Notes: a model not told the origin generated them from the sequence alone. Positions 1 to 12,054 are shown, counted from the stretch's first letter. The stretch: DNA of 64,000 bases from Cladopsammia gracilis (GCA_022457155.1 JAJGOT010000010.1:3212001-3276000), one strand, 5' to 3'. A program made the numbers and translations.

Positions 1-2846
1 CAAGGCTTCTGCTCGAATTTGAGGATTCGATGAATCTTTTTCAACTTCATGCCTAACTCTAGGTAAAGCTGAAGATTCCTGTAGTGTAGAACATATCTGT
101 CTTTGTTCTTGAGGGTTAGGAGCAACTTCTCTGTCTTATCCTCTGCCTGTCCCTCTATCAATGCCCTTTGATAAGGAGACATCCATGACTTTACGACACT
201 ATGCTTTTCTGGTGCTAGAGGGTAAGCATTGTGTTCATCGTGCAACTCCTCGGGGTATTCTAGATCAACCTCAAGGATGTAGCCAATCTTTCTGTTTGGG
301 GACCACTTCCTGATTTGGTGTTGTGTTGGATACACTAGGCACCATTGAAAGTTGCCAACAGGTAGTGATTGACTCATGGCCCAACCGTAAAGATTGTTTG
401 CATCGAAGTACATGATGTAGCTGGTTTCTTGATCTGGGTTGTGGTCATCAAGAAAGGGATTGTTCGCTTTGCAGAAGCGCCTGCTCTCCATTGAAATGCC
501 GCCACGCATGCCCTTTTCGACAAAGAGGTGCATGTTTATGTCTGTGAGCAGTTCTAGGTTGATTCCTGTGTATTTCAAAAGAGCGTCCCAGCTGAGGCCC
601 GGGGCTGTATAGTAATGCGCAGGGTCAAGTTTGTAGTGCTTGAGGCATGTTTTTCTGAAGTTCTCGAAGACATCTGCAAGGAGGAGTACATCTGTCTCTA
701 GGTAAAGATCATGATACTCGCCGAAGTCTTTTCATTCGAACGTCTCCCACACTTTCTGCGCATGAGTGTAGTCTTCATCACTGATGTGCTCCTTTTTGAG
801 CTCGCTATAGAACGCGCTCTTCTCTGGGAGTGACTTCTCATCAAACCGCCTCCAAGAGTCCATGTACTCGTATGGATAGTTTCCTTTTTGCAGAAGGAGC
901 TTGAGTTTATTTGGGTCCTTTTGATGGTTTGTCATGATTGTAAAGGACTCTGGTTCATTTGATTTAACCAGGCTATCGAGGCTCGACTGCATGAACTGCA
1001 AGCTGTCGATAAACCTTAAGTTGCCAAGAGAGAAAGAAATGTACTTCTCCATATTTGTCGGGATGCACTTCAGATCAGATTGTACTTTAGCTATGCCGCT
1101 CATGATATGATGTGCATCGTAGCCCTTCAAGTTGTGAAAGATAACAGGGATTGTAACAGTTTCCGGGTTGATTCTGAAGTGATTTATATTGCAAGCTTTG
1201 TGAGCAGCGCCTCGATACTTGCCTGTTATGTGGCAGTGATCTCTAACAGCGTCTCTCATGAAGTATCGTACGAGAGATTCTCCGCAAAATAGGCAATCAA
1301 CTTGCTCAAAGATGGGCTTTGTTTTTTGTTGCCTTTTGTTTCTTGGGCCTATGAAGGGTGACGCCTCCAAACGCCCTGTTTCTTCGTTTTGGATGTGGGT
1401 TTTAAATGCATTGGTGTAGCATTTGTTAGTTTTGTGATGAACAAGACCCACGTACGCTCCCGTGTTCGGATCGTAGACTTCGATAGAGTCGTTGAAGTTC
1501 TCTTTGTAGAGATCATAATCACAAATGCTGCAGAAATTTGCATTGTTGAAGTCGGCCCAGTCTGCTTGTGTCATTGAAACGGGCTTCTTTTGATGAAGTT
1601 CGTCTCTTATCTCCCTCTCTAACAATTGTATGTAATGTAGAAACCCCTCAACCGCGTCCTCACCTCTGTATAAGTATGGGCCTTTTGTTTTGAGATCAGA
1701 GCGAACAGCCATCATAGAGAACCCGCATGGTGTGTGTACTGATGTTTTGGTTGTGCTGCTTTCTTTTGGGTCTGGCTTGCACGTGTCGATTTTTGTAACG
1801 AGACTTTCGAAGTCAGCGTAGATAACGTAAGGCACTTTCATCTGGTTCTGGTAGTTCTCGAAACGCAGGATGTTTTCACCATCTTTGGGCATTTCAGTTC
1901 GAACCGGCCTGCCTTTGATGCCTCTGCAGTCAGTCAGATGTTTGTTGAGAACATCTTGCGATGAAAACCCTTGAAGGCATCTTTCGCAGAAATGAATCTT
2001 TCGGCCTGCCTCATAGTTGCTATGAAGAAGCCTACTTAGGCTTTTTATGTAGCAGTAGTGTGTGTTATTTTCATTGGTTATCAGCATTAGGTTGATTCGT
2101 CTTATCTCAGGATCTTCTACTTCACTAATTCTAAGGACTGTTGTGTTACCGTTATACCAGCCAAAGACGTTTATTGCGAGGTTATTGAGTTTTTCTACTT
2201 CAGATATTTGATGTAAGGGTGTAGGGAAAGAGATGTTAGTGAAGTTTAAGCCATCTTCTGTCGGATACTTGCTTGGCCTGTCTGAGTTCCTATCTCGAGT
2301 GGGGAAGAGCGCAGCTCGCAAAGCCCATCGAAAGCATTGATTATCTGTGTTTTTGATGTTTATGATGGCCTGTTTTGCTTTGAGCTTTGGAGGAAGATGG
2401 ATATAATAGCCGCCTCTGATGGCTTGATATCTTGAGAAATCAAGAAAGACGTACTCAACTCTGTCGATAACCCAGCCTGAACCCATGTTTACCCATCTGG
2501 CTACTTCTTCCTTGTTTGAGTTGATAACAGCTTGCAGTTGTCCATTGACTGCTGCTTGATAAAAGTGTGTTATTATGATAGGATTCTCTTGACTGAAGTA
2601 GTGGGTGATTCTTTGTGTCCCGTCGACTCCTTCCTTTGAAAAGTGAACTAAGAATGTAAAATTCACTTTGATGGGGCCAAGGTCTGTAATCTCTCTAACT
2701 ATAGTTCGAACTATAGCAGGTTTGTTCTCTTGATAAAACAAATCAAGATCATGTATTGGATAGTCGGCAGGAACAGTCATTTTGTAGCTGTGAAGCCAGT
2801 CACGCCAACCCTGATTTTTTCTAACGAAGCGAAGTGGTGCGTCCAT
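1..2846 (-). pseudogene. Polinton/Maverick-like protein-primed DNA polymerase B, interrupted and cut by the window edge
   Basis: This encodes a family B DNA polymerase of the type carried by Polinton/Maverick and adintovirus-like elements, which would replicate the element's linear DNA. Reading leftward from the ATG at 2846, 704 codons are open. They hold a Cys/His zinc-binding stretch (FCERCLQGF...HLTDC), exonuclease motif I (YADFE) and exonuclease motif II (FHNLKGYD). An in-frame TGA at 732-734 then stops the frame. The same frame continues without further stops to base 1, with an exonuclease III-like YLETDVLLLAD and polymerase motif A (YFDANNLYGW). A single nonsense codon thus separates most of the exonuclease domain from the polymerase domain. 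The remaining polymerase motifs and any capsid, integrase or packaging genes lie outside the window. A TATATAC sequence sits about 10-15 bp above the start codon. It is probably a dead copy; readthrough cannot be excluded. The identification comes from motif order; the exact family is inferred. Confidence 0.85.
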
Positions 2847-3003
2847 GGGGGATGTATATACAAAGGGATTTACATTTCTTCAATTGGCAACACCGACCCC
2901 CAGTTCACACAGGATGCGTTAAATCGTGCAATCTAGCCCTTATTTGAAATGGGGCTGTAACGCAAAGGCATCATTAGTGAGGTCGTATAGAATTGATCAC
3001 TGT

Positions 3004-3213
3004 GTAGTATAGGGAGTGGGTGCATCCGGCCTCAGCTCCAAAGGCCCGAGAAACCGCTTATTTTGACAACTCCCGAACGCCCGAGTTAGCGGGCCCCCAG
3101 GGCGAAATGCAATGAGCCCTGGGGGCTGGTAACTCTAGCGTTCGGGAGTTGTCAAAATAAGCGGTTTCTCGGGCCTTTGGAGCTGAGGCCGGATCACCCA
3201 CTCCCTATACTAC
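3004..3213. repeat. 210-bp GC-rich near-perfect palindrome upstream of the polymerase
   Basis: The arms are 3004-3103 and 3116-3213, with a 12-nt loop at 3104-3115. Apart from a one-base indel near the outer ends and a few mismatches near the loop, they are reverse complements. The structure lies about 160 bp upstream of the polymerase start codon and is far more GC-rich than its surroundings. It could be the end of the polymerase-bearing element folded as a terminal hairpin, two abutting terminal inverted repeats, or an unrelated foldback MITE. No target-site duplication is evident. Confidence 0.8.
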
Positions 3214-4215
3214 TTGAACAGTTACTGTGATTTGCAGTCTGTCCATTTGAATTGAATACACTAATGTTACATGAAAAAATAAGAAAACTCAGAGCCTAAT
3301 TTATAACTCGTCGGCTTACGCCACAAGACAAAACAAATGTATCGAGTTACACAACAGGTACAACATCAGTTCAGAACACATGCAAATGACCAACTGTTAC
3401 TGAAATAACTGCAGAAACTAAACCGTGTTTTAGCGGATAATTTTAAGAAAAAAAAATACCTAGAATAAAGGTTTGTTAGACTGTGTACAGCCGCCCCCTA
3501 CTGTCAAGAAATATCGGAGGGGTTTGTTTGCAAAACCGAATTCGCCCTTGTATTTCTGTGTTATTGAGATGAGCACTGCTCACGCGCGTTGTCTCTTGTT
3601 TTTTCTTCTTAGGGGATGGATAGACTTACCGTCGGTGTTTTCTTCGCGATTATCGCGAACCCGGTGTTTCTTCAGGACTCGGCGTTGAAACGTAAAACAG
3701 GGGTAATATTTTACAATTTTCATGCATGATCACATTAAAGAGTCATTTATTCAAAAGCTAAATTCATTTTATAAAAAAGGTTCTAAAATAGAATATATAG
3801 TCAAATAAACCGCAGCAACAGAAATTCAACTAATGTTCCATGATCTTGAAACTTTTATCTTTTTATTTTTTCAGATAGACTATAGAGCGTATGCACATGA
3901 CGTCACGGCGGCCATATTGGTGTACCAAAACAATAGAACGGCGGCCATGTTGGTGTACCAAAACAATCCTGTGGGATTTGAACGCTTTTCTTATGTTAAC
4001 ACTTTCTTTTGTTCCAATAAATTTGCATAGCTGCTTGCCACGTGAGTGCATACGCTCTATCAAAAGATCCAGCAAATAAAGACTGCACGCTTGACTGTTG
4101 TTGTCGTTATTTGTCGAGGTTTCGTTTTTGATTCGCCAATACGCGATCGAGCGTAATGAACGGGTTAAAGCAATATGCAAATTTTCACTCCTTCCGGCCA
4201 TCGGCTGTACACTTT
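3214..4215. other. Gene-free stretch with a short tandem duplication
   Basis: No coding region is supported. At 3471-3500 there is a short segment shared with 22917-22945, marking a dispersed repeat. A consensus CRE-like TGACGTCA (3898-3905) is followed by two copies of a 33-bp unit beginning CGGCGGCCAT (3906-3968) that resembles a YY1-type GGCCATNTTGG box. The unit may belong to a repeat or to a CpG-rich promoter relic; no gene starts here. Confidence 0.4.
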
Positions 4216-4218
4216 TAA

Positions 4219-4360
4219 GGTAGGTACGTCATGTATGGGGACACAAATTCTACCGAGTAGTGCCCTGTTGTAAGAAGCAAGTGTACTTGACACATAATGT
4301 ACCGGGACACATTCAGTGTCTGTAGTACGTGTAGTACCTGAAGTACATGACGTACCTACC
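4219..4360. mobile_element. Short MITE with 17-bp terminal inverted repeats
   Basis: The left end GGTAGGTACGTCATGTA (4219-4235) is exactly inverted at 4344-4360. The 142-bp interval has no coding capacity. Similar short words (CTTTTAA and CTTTTAC) lie just outside and may be a decayed target duplication. Confidence 0.55.
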
Positions 4361-4553
4361 GCTTTTACTAATAATTCCGCTGACCAGTGCATAAGACTTT
4401 GCACTCTGGAAGGTGGCTCTGGAGGAATTCAAATGGATTTTTAAGACTTAAGAAAACGCTACATCACGGGTAAATGTTGTTTTTAAATGTGTTAAGTTTC
4501 GCTGCCATTTATAAAAGTTCAAATAAACCAAATTTTATTTCGATGAATTTAAA

Positions 4554-4747
4554 ACATGTCTTAGCGTGACACAAACGCGCATCGAGAACTGGGTAACGTA
4601 ATACTTTTTATTTGTTTACTCATCAATTGTTTGACTGCTCTGTGAAACAACACCGCTGTTTGTCAAAGGTTACAACAAATTTAACGCATTACGTCATCCA
4701 GTTCCCTCATTTCACCCAATGCACATTTATGTCACGCTAAGACATGT
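4554..4747. mobile_element. 194-bp MITE with inverted ends
   Basis: The 17-bp end ACATGTCTTAGCGTGAC (4554-4570) is inverted at 4731-4747. Weaker complementarity continues inward, with GTAACGTAAT against ATTACGTCATC. Noncoding. Confidence 0.6.
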
Positions 4748-5286
4748 CAGACATGTTTTTGTAATTAATCGTTTTCGCAGCGTTTGCTCTATTTGAACGT
4801 CTACAAATGACTCCCAGTCCGCCATCCACTCAGTATAAAACGAGCGTCCCATATTCAAGAGTTGGCTCATAGGAGCCTTTGATTTTCACTGGCGACACAA
4901 GCACAAGAGCAAGCATAACCGAGGCTTCATCCTTGTTGAGGCTAATCCTCAATAAAATCGTTCTTGTTTTTTAAAGTCCATTCCAATCCATATTATTCTA
5001 GTAAAATCCCGGCATGTTTCGGTGTGTTGTGAAAACGTTTTCGAAGACCATGTTCTTTTATTTGTGACAACCAAAATCCCGCTGGTCTCATCATATGGTA
5101 AGCCTTCAGTTGTTGTTTTCTCGGACTTTCTTGCAGTGTGTAATACCACTGTATTTTCGTGTAGGTTTTTACGGAATTTCGACGTCCAGTCTGTCCTGTA
5201 AGCCTAAAATGAGACCTCGAGAAAATGTGCTGACGTTTGCGACTCGAAACTGGAAATTAGCTGGAGAAAGTGTCACAAGAGTAATA

Positions 5287-5718
5287 CCGTCACTTGCAAC
5301 TACCTGTCCACACGCGTGACAAAAACATGTTCTGCTGGCCAATCAAAATTCAAAGTTTTGACAATCAAACTTCAAAGTTTACCCGCCCAAAGTTTAACTG
5401 TCTTCGCATCTACGCGCAGCCTTCTTCCAACTTCCCTATATGAATGAAGTTGTGCGAGTTCTATCACTTGGTTTCGTAAATCACTTGACAGTGGAACACC
5501 TTGCTTGAAATTCCTGCCAAACTTATTTATTGTAAACGCCATGTCTTCAGTTGCCAAACGGTGCCGATAAATCAGCTACGATCATTTGCGTAAGTGGCGT
5601 CAAAACGTCTCCAAGTGGGCGAGTAAACTTTGAAGTTTGATTGTCAAAACTTTGAATTTTGATTGGCCAGCAGAACATGTTTTTGTCACGCGTGTGGACA
5701 GGTAGTTGCAAGCGACGG
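5287..5718. mobile_element. Tc1/mariner-like non-autonomous element with about 100-bp terminal inverted repeats
   Basis: Arms 5287-5389 and about 5620-5718 are near-identical inverted copies. The element begins CCGTC, ends GACGG, and is bounded by TA on both sides (5285-5286 and 5719-5720), as expected for the Tc1/mariner/IS630 superfamily. Between the arms is a short open frame encoding a helix-turn-helix peptide, annotated separately. A full transposase with a DDE/D catalytic domain is absent, so the element would need a transposase supplied in trans. Confidence 0.7.
5372..5557 (-). pseudogene. Transposase N-terminal helix-turn-helix fragment
   Basis: This 61-residue open frame lies inside the inverted-repeat element. 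Residues 20-55 (containing GVPLSSDLRNQVIEL and REVGRRLRVDAKTV) read as a paired/homeodomain-like helix-turn-helix, the DNA-binding module found at the N terminus of Tc1/mariner and IS630 transposases and in Pax proteins. The frame ends inside the right-hand part of the terminal repeat, so no catalytic domain follows. It may be a relic of the parent transposase retained after internal deletion, or a short DNA-binding peptide that still recognises the repeat. No intron was identified that would extend it. Confidence 0.55.
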
Positions 5719-5720
5719 TA

Positions 5721-8700
5721 TACGAAATTAGCTTATGAATATTTAGTAGTAAAGTAGAAAATGGCATTTCTTTGATTATTAAGTGCAAAACCCCCTTTTC
5801 GTTAAGTAAATAGAACTAAAAGCATTTAACCCAAAATGATTGATAATAAGATAATTGCAGAAAAACATATTAACATGCACGCAACGTTCAAATTTAAGAT
5901 ATTGGTTAAGAAAAACAATGTGATTGGCATGGAAACAGTTTATTCTAATATATGTAAGTAAAAAGTTGTATCTTTAAAGCAAGTTCAAAAACTACAAAAC
6001 ATGAAGTATAATTAGCATTTAGAGTTCCCTTAAGATTCTAGAAACTTCTATATATTTCTTTTAAAATCAATCACAAGATAAATGATGACATGGGACTTCC
6101 CTTAGATAATGGAACCAATGTGCAATTTGGTGTAAGCAGTTTTGGGAAATGCAACCTTCCGAACGTTCAGTTCTTACGATAAAACTCTCTTTTATTTCAT
6201 ATCTTGCAATTTTACCTTATTTCTGACAGTTGAAAACCGATGAACTAAAAATTCTCTATTTTACGTGACTTTAAAAATAGAACCCTTAAAATTAATACTG
6301 AGTTAGAGGTTGGGACAGCTCGTCTCCAAAATTGACACTAGTTTTCCTTTTCTTAATTCATTAGCTTTTAAAAAGTACTTTTGGTTTTTTATAGTAATTG
6401 AACATAGGAACTAAAGCTTTCCGGGCTATCTTAATCTCTTGCCCACTTTCCGAAATTGAGTCAATATGGAATAAAGGGTGTTGTCTTTTGTTTACTACAA
6501 ACCAAACTATTTTAAAACTGTGATTTTGGTTGTTAAAACATATGATAACTTAAATATAACTTCACCAAAATATAACTTGTAGTTTTAACTTTAGTCTGAT
6601 TACATTTATTTACTATTTAGCAACTCTTTTCATATAAGTTTTGCAAAGAACATTAATTAACCGACCAGCTTTAATTATTTGATAAAAAATGCAAGCAAAA
6701 CATATGTTGCTATTAGTCAACTGGTGATCAATTATGTATAATCAATTAACGATATCGGAACATACAAAAACACCAGGATTGTGAGCTAGAGTAAGAAGAA
6801 GGAAGCTAGAAAGAAGAGTAAGGATAAAACTATAGCTGAGAATAGCTGAGAATATTTTTGTACAGTGAACCCGGACCTCTGCTTTGCCTTGAGCAGTCCT
6901 TCAAGAGGAGCATAAGACTTCGTTCTCCCACAAAAGCATCAAAAGGAAGGGATTCTGGTATATAAGCTTGCTTTATCGTTTTTTCGCGATGTAGCGGGTT
7001 TTTTTTTTTGAGGATCAAACATAAAATGGAACCGAACACAACGCGATATTTTGTTTCGGCAACATGTTGCAAGTTTTTTAAGGTGCATAGTTCCAAAACT
7101 TGCAACATGTTGCCGCAACAAATTGTTGCATTAATAATCGTCCTGCGTGTTGTGTTACACATCGCGTTCAAAATCGTCGTTAAAAATTGTCCCGTGAAGC
7201 ATCATATAATTATATAGAAACGATAAAGGAAACTATCATTTTAAAAAAACTATGAACAACCACATTTTGCATGACAAAGAGAGATGATCTGTTATTTTTT
7301 ATTTATTTTAAAAAATAATCAAGAAAATATCCTTATTTACATATTTTTGAGACTAAATTAAGGTCCTCTTTGTTACACAAAGAGCCTATTTCGACTGAAC
7401 ACTGAAGTACTTACAGATAAAGTGCGAACTGAAATTTCTCATTAGTTTATCGATGCTACTAAAATTGCTAGTTTACAAGCTTAAATACACATATTTTTCG
7501 TTATAAATAAAGTATTGATCCACCGTCAAAGAAACAGCTTTCTTTACCGCATGATGCTTGAGATGGTCTTGGGCTAAAACTTAAACTAGAAAACTCTGCA
7601 ACATAAAACAAAAAAATAATAACAATAATATTGTGGTATGTCGTTGAATTGTTGTTGTTGTTGTTGTTGTTGTTATTGTTATTCTGAGGTATTTAGCTGT
7701 TATATTGTATTTTCTGCTGTTTTTTTAAGGAAATACTGGCGTTTTTTTAATCCACCTATTACAATCCACAAAATTAAACTTAAAAATTTATTGAAAATAA
7801 AATTCTAAGTGTCGACATTACGTTATATAAGTCTCAAAAAGGTGTCGGACGTCCTTCTGGACGGTACGATTTAGGCACAACCTTGAGACATGAGAATTGC
7901 GCTAAAATTTAATGGACACGTACATTAGTATGCACTTGAGTTTGAATTGTTCGAGCCTTATTTTTTTTGTAAGATAGGTGAGGAGGGGGAGGGCTCACCT
8001 AGATTTGCCATTGCTGAACACATCGACTCGCACGTAGGTCAATTAGCACAATTTTTAAGACAATTACCTTGACTACATTGGTCTTTTCGTTGATCAAGAA
8101 GTTTAAAGTCGTCCTCTGTTGGAGTCCTGAGAAACAGCAACCACGAGTGAGTGAAAGTTGTCACGAATCGTGTTTAAATGTAACGTCAGTTAAATTTTCA
8201 GTATTGCAAACGATGTTTTGAGACCTTTGGAGACGTGTACTTCTTGCGTTACTTGTTGGCTAACACCTTTCTTGCCGAAAGTCCCGATAACTCTTTGGGC
8301 CTGGAACTATATTTTTCATACTTTACTATTAAATCAAAATCTACTAAATGATAGTATTAATAGTTTTTAGCCCTCAAACCAGCCCGACTTGTTTCGTCAA
8401 CTTTGAATTTTCAAAACCAACAAAATTGAAATCTTTCTTGTAAACTTTGCCCAGATAAAAAAGATTTCAGAGCCCGAAACATTATAGGGACTTTAAAAAA
8501 AAGAGCAACCTAATTTGTTGAAACTTTGAACAAAGTGTGAAAGGGCCTTTGTGGTCATACAAGCTACATTAATTTTATGCCAGTTACTTTTGAAAGCAAG
8601 AAAAAATAATCAAAGGAAAGAGATTCGCCATACATCGGCCTCTTCCAACGAAAATTATTTTTAATCTATTTTTAGTTCGTTGTCATACTGCGTGGGGTAT

Positions 8701-8914
8701 GAACGTGGTTATTTAAAGGCCGACGCCTGATTGGTCAGTTTGAATGATGTCATGTAATTCTAGAGTTGGCGTTTGTTGATTTTCATAGCCTTTCAAGCAA
8801 CACTATCCTATTTCCCTTCGCCGTACGCTAAACTACTTACAGCAATGATGAGAGCTATATGACATACGAATCTGACTTCTGTGGAATAGAGACCGTGCGG
8901 TCATTCGACACTTT
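5721..8914. other. AT-rich gene-free region
   Basis: No credible exon is visible on either strand. It contains a local inverted repeat around 7050-7115 (CGGCAACATGTTGCAAG and its complement), of the same GCAAC/GTTGC-rich style as Harbinger-type ends elsewhere in the window. It also contains a TTG trinucleotide microsatellite at about 7647-7675. The remaining open frames are short and without motifs. Confidence 0.5.
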
Positions 8915-9059
8915 AGAAACGAGAAGGAAACTGGGCCGAGTGAACTTTCGCAACGACTTCTGGGACTGTTACTGGGGACAGAGACAAAAGAAGCGTCCCC
9001 TGTAACGATCCCAGAAGTCGTTGCGAAAGTTCACTCGGCCCAGTTTCCTTCTTGTTTCT
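8915..9059. repeat. Foldback element, 64-nt arms
   Basis: Arms 8915-8978 and 8996-9059 are nearly perfect reverse complements, sharing GGCCGAGTGAACTTTCGCAA, around a loop of about 17 nt. This is a typical hairpin-type MITE; no target duplication was recognised. Confidence 0.75.
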
Positions 9060-9572
9060 TAAGTGGCGAATTGGAGTAAAAATACAAATAAGCTTCACAG
9101 CATGGGTGCAAGCTAACATTAGATTGAATATAATTATCATGGGCACGGGGTTCTGTTCTTCTGTTCGCTTAGATTGTTTTCTCTTGTCGGAAGCTAATAA
9201 CATGCTTACCACTCGTTTTCGTACAAAAACTCTTCTTGTTCGGGGCAGATGTCTAAGCCTTCGCCAATCTAAAGAAAGCATAATCAAAGAGAGATATAAG
9301 TAAAAGCTGACAGACTGTACTATTGTAATGTATGGCATTCTCTCGATTGATATAAATTGTTGAACATTATTATACTTGCAATCCAACTTTCTTTTATCAA
9401 TTACTTCTAGTATTGCCTTTCCACTGAATCATCTACGTGCAGTAACAATAATTTAAACAGAAATTACGCAGTGAAGCAGTATAAAATCGAAATAAAAACA
9501 TGCCACAGGAAACCTAGCCTGATTCTCAGACGATTCGAGGTCGCTCGCACTCACCCACTCCTTTCCCCGTCT

Positions 9573-9786
9573 TTAACCCCTTAAGCCCTAAGAGTGATAT
9601 CAGCATCAAATTTCTCCTTGTAATATCAATGCCTTCTCAATCAAAAAGGTCATGAGAATTAAGGACATGATCACACAAAATGAATTCTCCTGATATCCAA
9701 ACAATTTCTCCCCACTACTTCTATAGGAAATGTATACGGACAAGACGTGAGAATTTAAATTTTGATTTAATGGCTTAAAGGGTTAA
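9573..9786. mobile_element. MITE with TTAACCC-type ends
   Basis: The ends TTAACCCCTTAAGCC (9573 onward) and GGCTTAAAGGGTTAA (to about 9785) are inverted. A truncated copy of the same family, in opposite orientation, lies at about 43250-43370 and shares GGAGAAATTTGATGCTGAT. Noncoding. Confidence 0.6.
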
Positions 9787-10069
9787 GTCAACTGACAGTT
9801 GAATGACCATGATTATTTCCACCAAGAGAACATAAAAAATAGCTTTATGTTCTCTTGTTTCCACCAATCAGAGAAGGTTCAGTCTCATGTATTTAAACCT
9901 TGTGCGGAAAAACATGCCACCAGTGCACGTGCTACTAAAAAGAGAAGCGCGGCAAGTACACATGAGAATTTTGATTTTGCTTAATTCTGATTGGCTGAAA
10001 AGACGTGTCTTCTGTAATTGGAGCACGTTGCACGCGTTTCCCCTAGCAAATTACCAAACAAATACAGTA

Positions 10070-10358
10070 GAGCAGTTTTCAATTGAGTGTCGAAAGTAAT
10101 TTCGCGATTACTTTGGTCTTGCATTGCTACATTTTGTGATTGGCTAAAAAATCTCGCTGCACTTTCTCAACCAATCAGAAAAAGGAAAAACCAAAATCAA
10201 CTGTGACTTGCTCGCACGCGTTTTCCCGCGCTTGGCGCCGGCTACATGTATTTGCTTCGGGTTTTCATTGGTTCATTGGGTTGTCTGCGTCTGTTGTGAT
10301 TGGCCAGAGAGATTTCTTTGGTTTTGGTTTTACGGCACGCAAGTGAAAACCGCTTTAC
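10070..10358. mobile_element. MITE of the GATTGGCTAAAAAAT family
   Basis: It begins with GTTTTCAATTGAGTGTCGAAAG and ends with a diverged inverted copy near 10330-10356. Internal signatures are GTGATTGGCTAAAAAAT, CGCACGCGTTTTCCCGCG and CTGTTGTGATTGGCC. Other copies lie at 22480-22760, 60988-61575 and 61696-61946, making this one of the most repeated families in the window. Confidence 0.65.
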
Positions 10359-10693
10359 ACAAACAATCTAACAATGACAAACACACATACCCTTACCGAT
10401 ATTTGCCACATAAGTTTGACGTCACAGCGAGCTCGCTGCTCCCAGTTCAACCGGTCCTTACGGTAAAAAAAAAAAACAAAGCGTAATTATCTTTGAAACA
10501 AACTTGCAACAAAATTAGTTAGGATTTCCCTTTCTTTTGTAACTAGTGATCTTTAAAGCGGGATAAGAGGTATAAGAGGATTATTTAATTGCAAGTGCTT
10601 GGGAACGATCGATCAATATCTTGTTTACTATTTTCCCATGGGTGAACGCTGACGAAAGCTAACGCGCGCTCAAAGCGGTACTTGTCAACATTT

Positions 10694-10950
10694 AAGCTTG
10701 GTTCCCACTTGCGACGTAAGCGACGTAAGCGGAATCGTAAGCGGAATCGGAATCGTAAGAACCTTATAGTGGAAATCAAAACGACGGAAGTAGAAGCGGA
10801 GTCGGAAGAAAAAGGAAACCTTCTGATCCTTCCGATTCCGATTCTGTCGAGCTTCCGATTTCGATTGCGACTCAGATTGGAACGTAAGGCTTCTTATGCT
10901 TCCCACTCTGACTCCGCTTCCAATTACGTCGCTAGTGGGAACCAGCCCTT
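10694..10950. mobile_element. 257-bp MITE with GGTTCCCAC ends
   Basis: The left end AAGCTTGGTTCCCACTTGCG (10694 onward) is matched by an inverted right end ending AGTGGGAACCAGCCCTT (to 10950). The interior is built of GGAATCG/CGATTCC-rich short repeats, which generate spurious Arg- and Ser-rich open frames on both strands. Confidence 0.65.
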
Positions 10951-11102
10951 ACGCGACTTTATAAAATGCTCAAGGAAATGCGCGCTATGATTGGTTAAAC
11001 CGAGTTCATTATAACTCGATAAAGCACGCGCGGGACGTAAGGTTCATAAAAACTGTTTTTAAAAACTTGTTCCTCGTGCATTGTTGAGAGACATAAGCAC
11101 TT

Positions 11103-11167
11103 GGGAATTTTAAAGAACACTCGAGAAGTGCGAGAAGTTCACTTCTCTCGTGTTCTTAAAAATTCCC
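11103..11167. repeat. Small hairpin
   Basis: GGGAATTTTAAAGAACACTC is inverted about 30 nt downstream with one or two mismatches. Noncoding. Confidence 0.5.
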
Positions 11168-11598
11168 GCATGCTAATATATCTCAATAAGGCACTCGGCA
11201 CGTTTTTGTTTTCTTTAATAATTTGCCTTTACGGCAGAGTTTGTAAAGGTTTTTATCCTTATTTTGAGAGGAAGTGTACAAAAGTCATTCAAGCTAACAA
11301 AAAAGGTTTGACAATCCATATTGAGACGAAAAACTACTATCAGCGAGATTTTTTTTACGATAATGATTTGTACACGCAATAGCGCGCGTATATGACAACA
11401 CATTCGCGTTATAAAAGAAATGAAAAACGCAGCAGCTGTGCAACTAAACTTGCCACAAGTGCAACCATCGAGTTGTGGATGAGGTTTGCTAAGCACTCAA
11501 GAAGCTAGAGTTGCTCGAGGCGATCTCTTACGCTTCTCCCGCGTGCATCCATACTCGATGACGATGGTTGCACGCGCTGAGCGTTTACCATTCATTAA

Positions 11599-12050
11599 AG
11601 TGCACCTTTCCCCCCAATTTTTTTTTGCTTAATCGACTCTATGTACGTTGAAAAGTTGAATAGTTAAATATTTCTTGTTTTTAACGTCGCGTTAGTGAGT
11701 TATAGAGATTTGAATTTACAAAATGCTAATTAGATGACGTTAATTCGGGAAGTTGCCATTATTTCTACGTCAATTAACAATACGCAGTATACAACTTAAG
11801 GAAAATCAATTTGAGAAATACCAAATATAAACTGTGGATAGTCAATTGATTCGTAAAAAATATTACTTGGAGGTAAAAACAAGTAGTTGTATAATAAATG
11901 ATTCCCGAATTTACATCTAATTAGCATTTTGTAAATTCAAATCTCTATAACTCACTAACGCGACGTTAAAAACAAGAAATATTTAACTATTCAACTTTTC
12001 AACGTACATAGAGTTGATTAAGAAAAAAAAAATTGGGGGTTAGGTGCACT
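11599..12050. mobile_element. TTAA-flanked MITE with long inverted arms
   Basis: The element starts AGTGCACCTTTCCCCCCAA and ends with its inverse. It is bounded by TTAA on both sides (11595-11598 and 12051-12054). Arms of about 140 bp are almost identical around a central AT-rich loop. A TTAA target duplication is characteristic of the piggyBac and Kolobok superfamilies; which one cannot be decided here. No coding capacity. Confidence 0.75.
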
Positions 12051-12054
12051 TTAA

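Noticed and set aside
10682..10990. Arg/Ser-rich open frames resembling an SR protein
   Set aside because: They arise from GGAATCG/CGATTCC short repeats inside an inverted-repeat MITE and exist on both strands.
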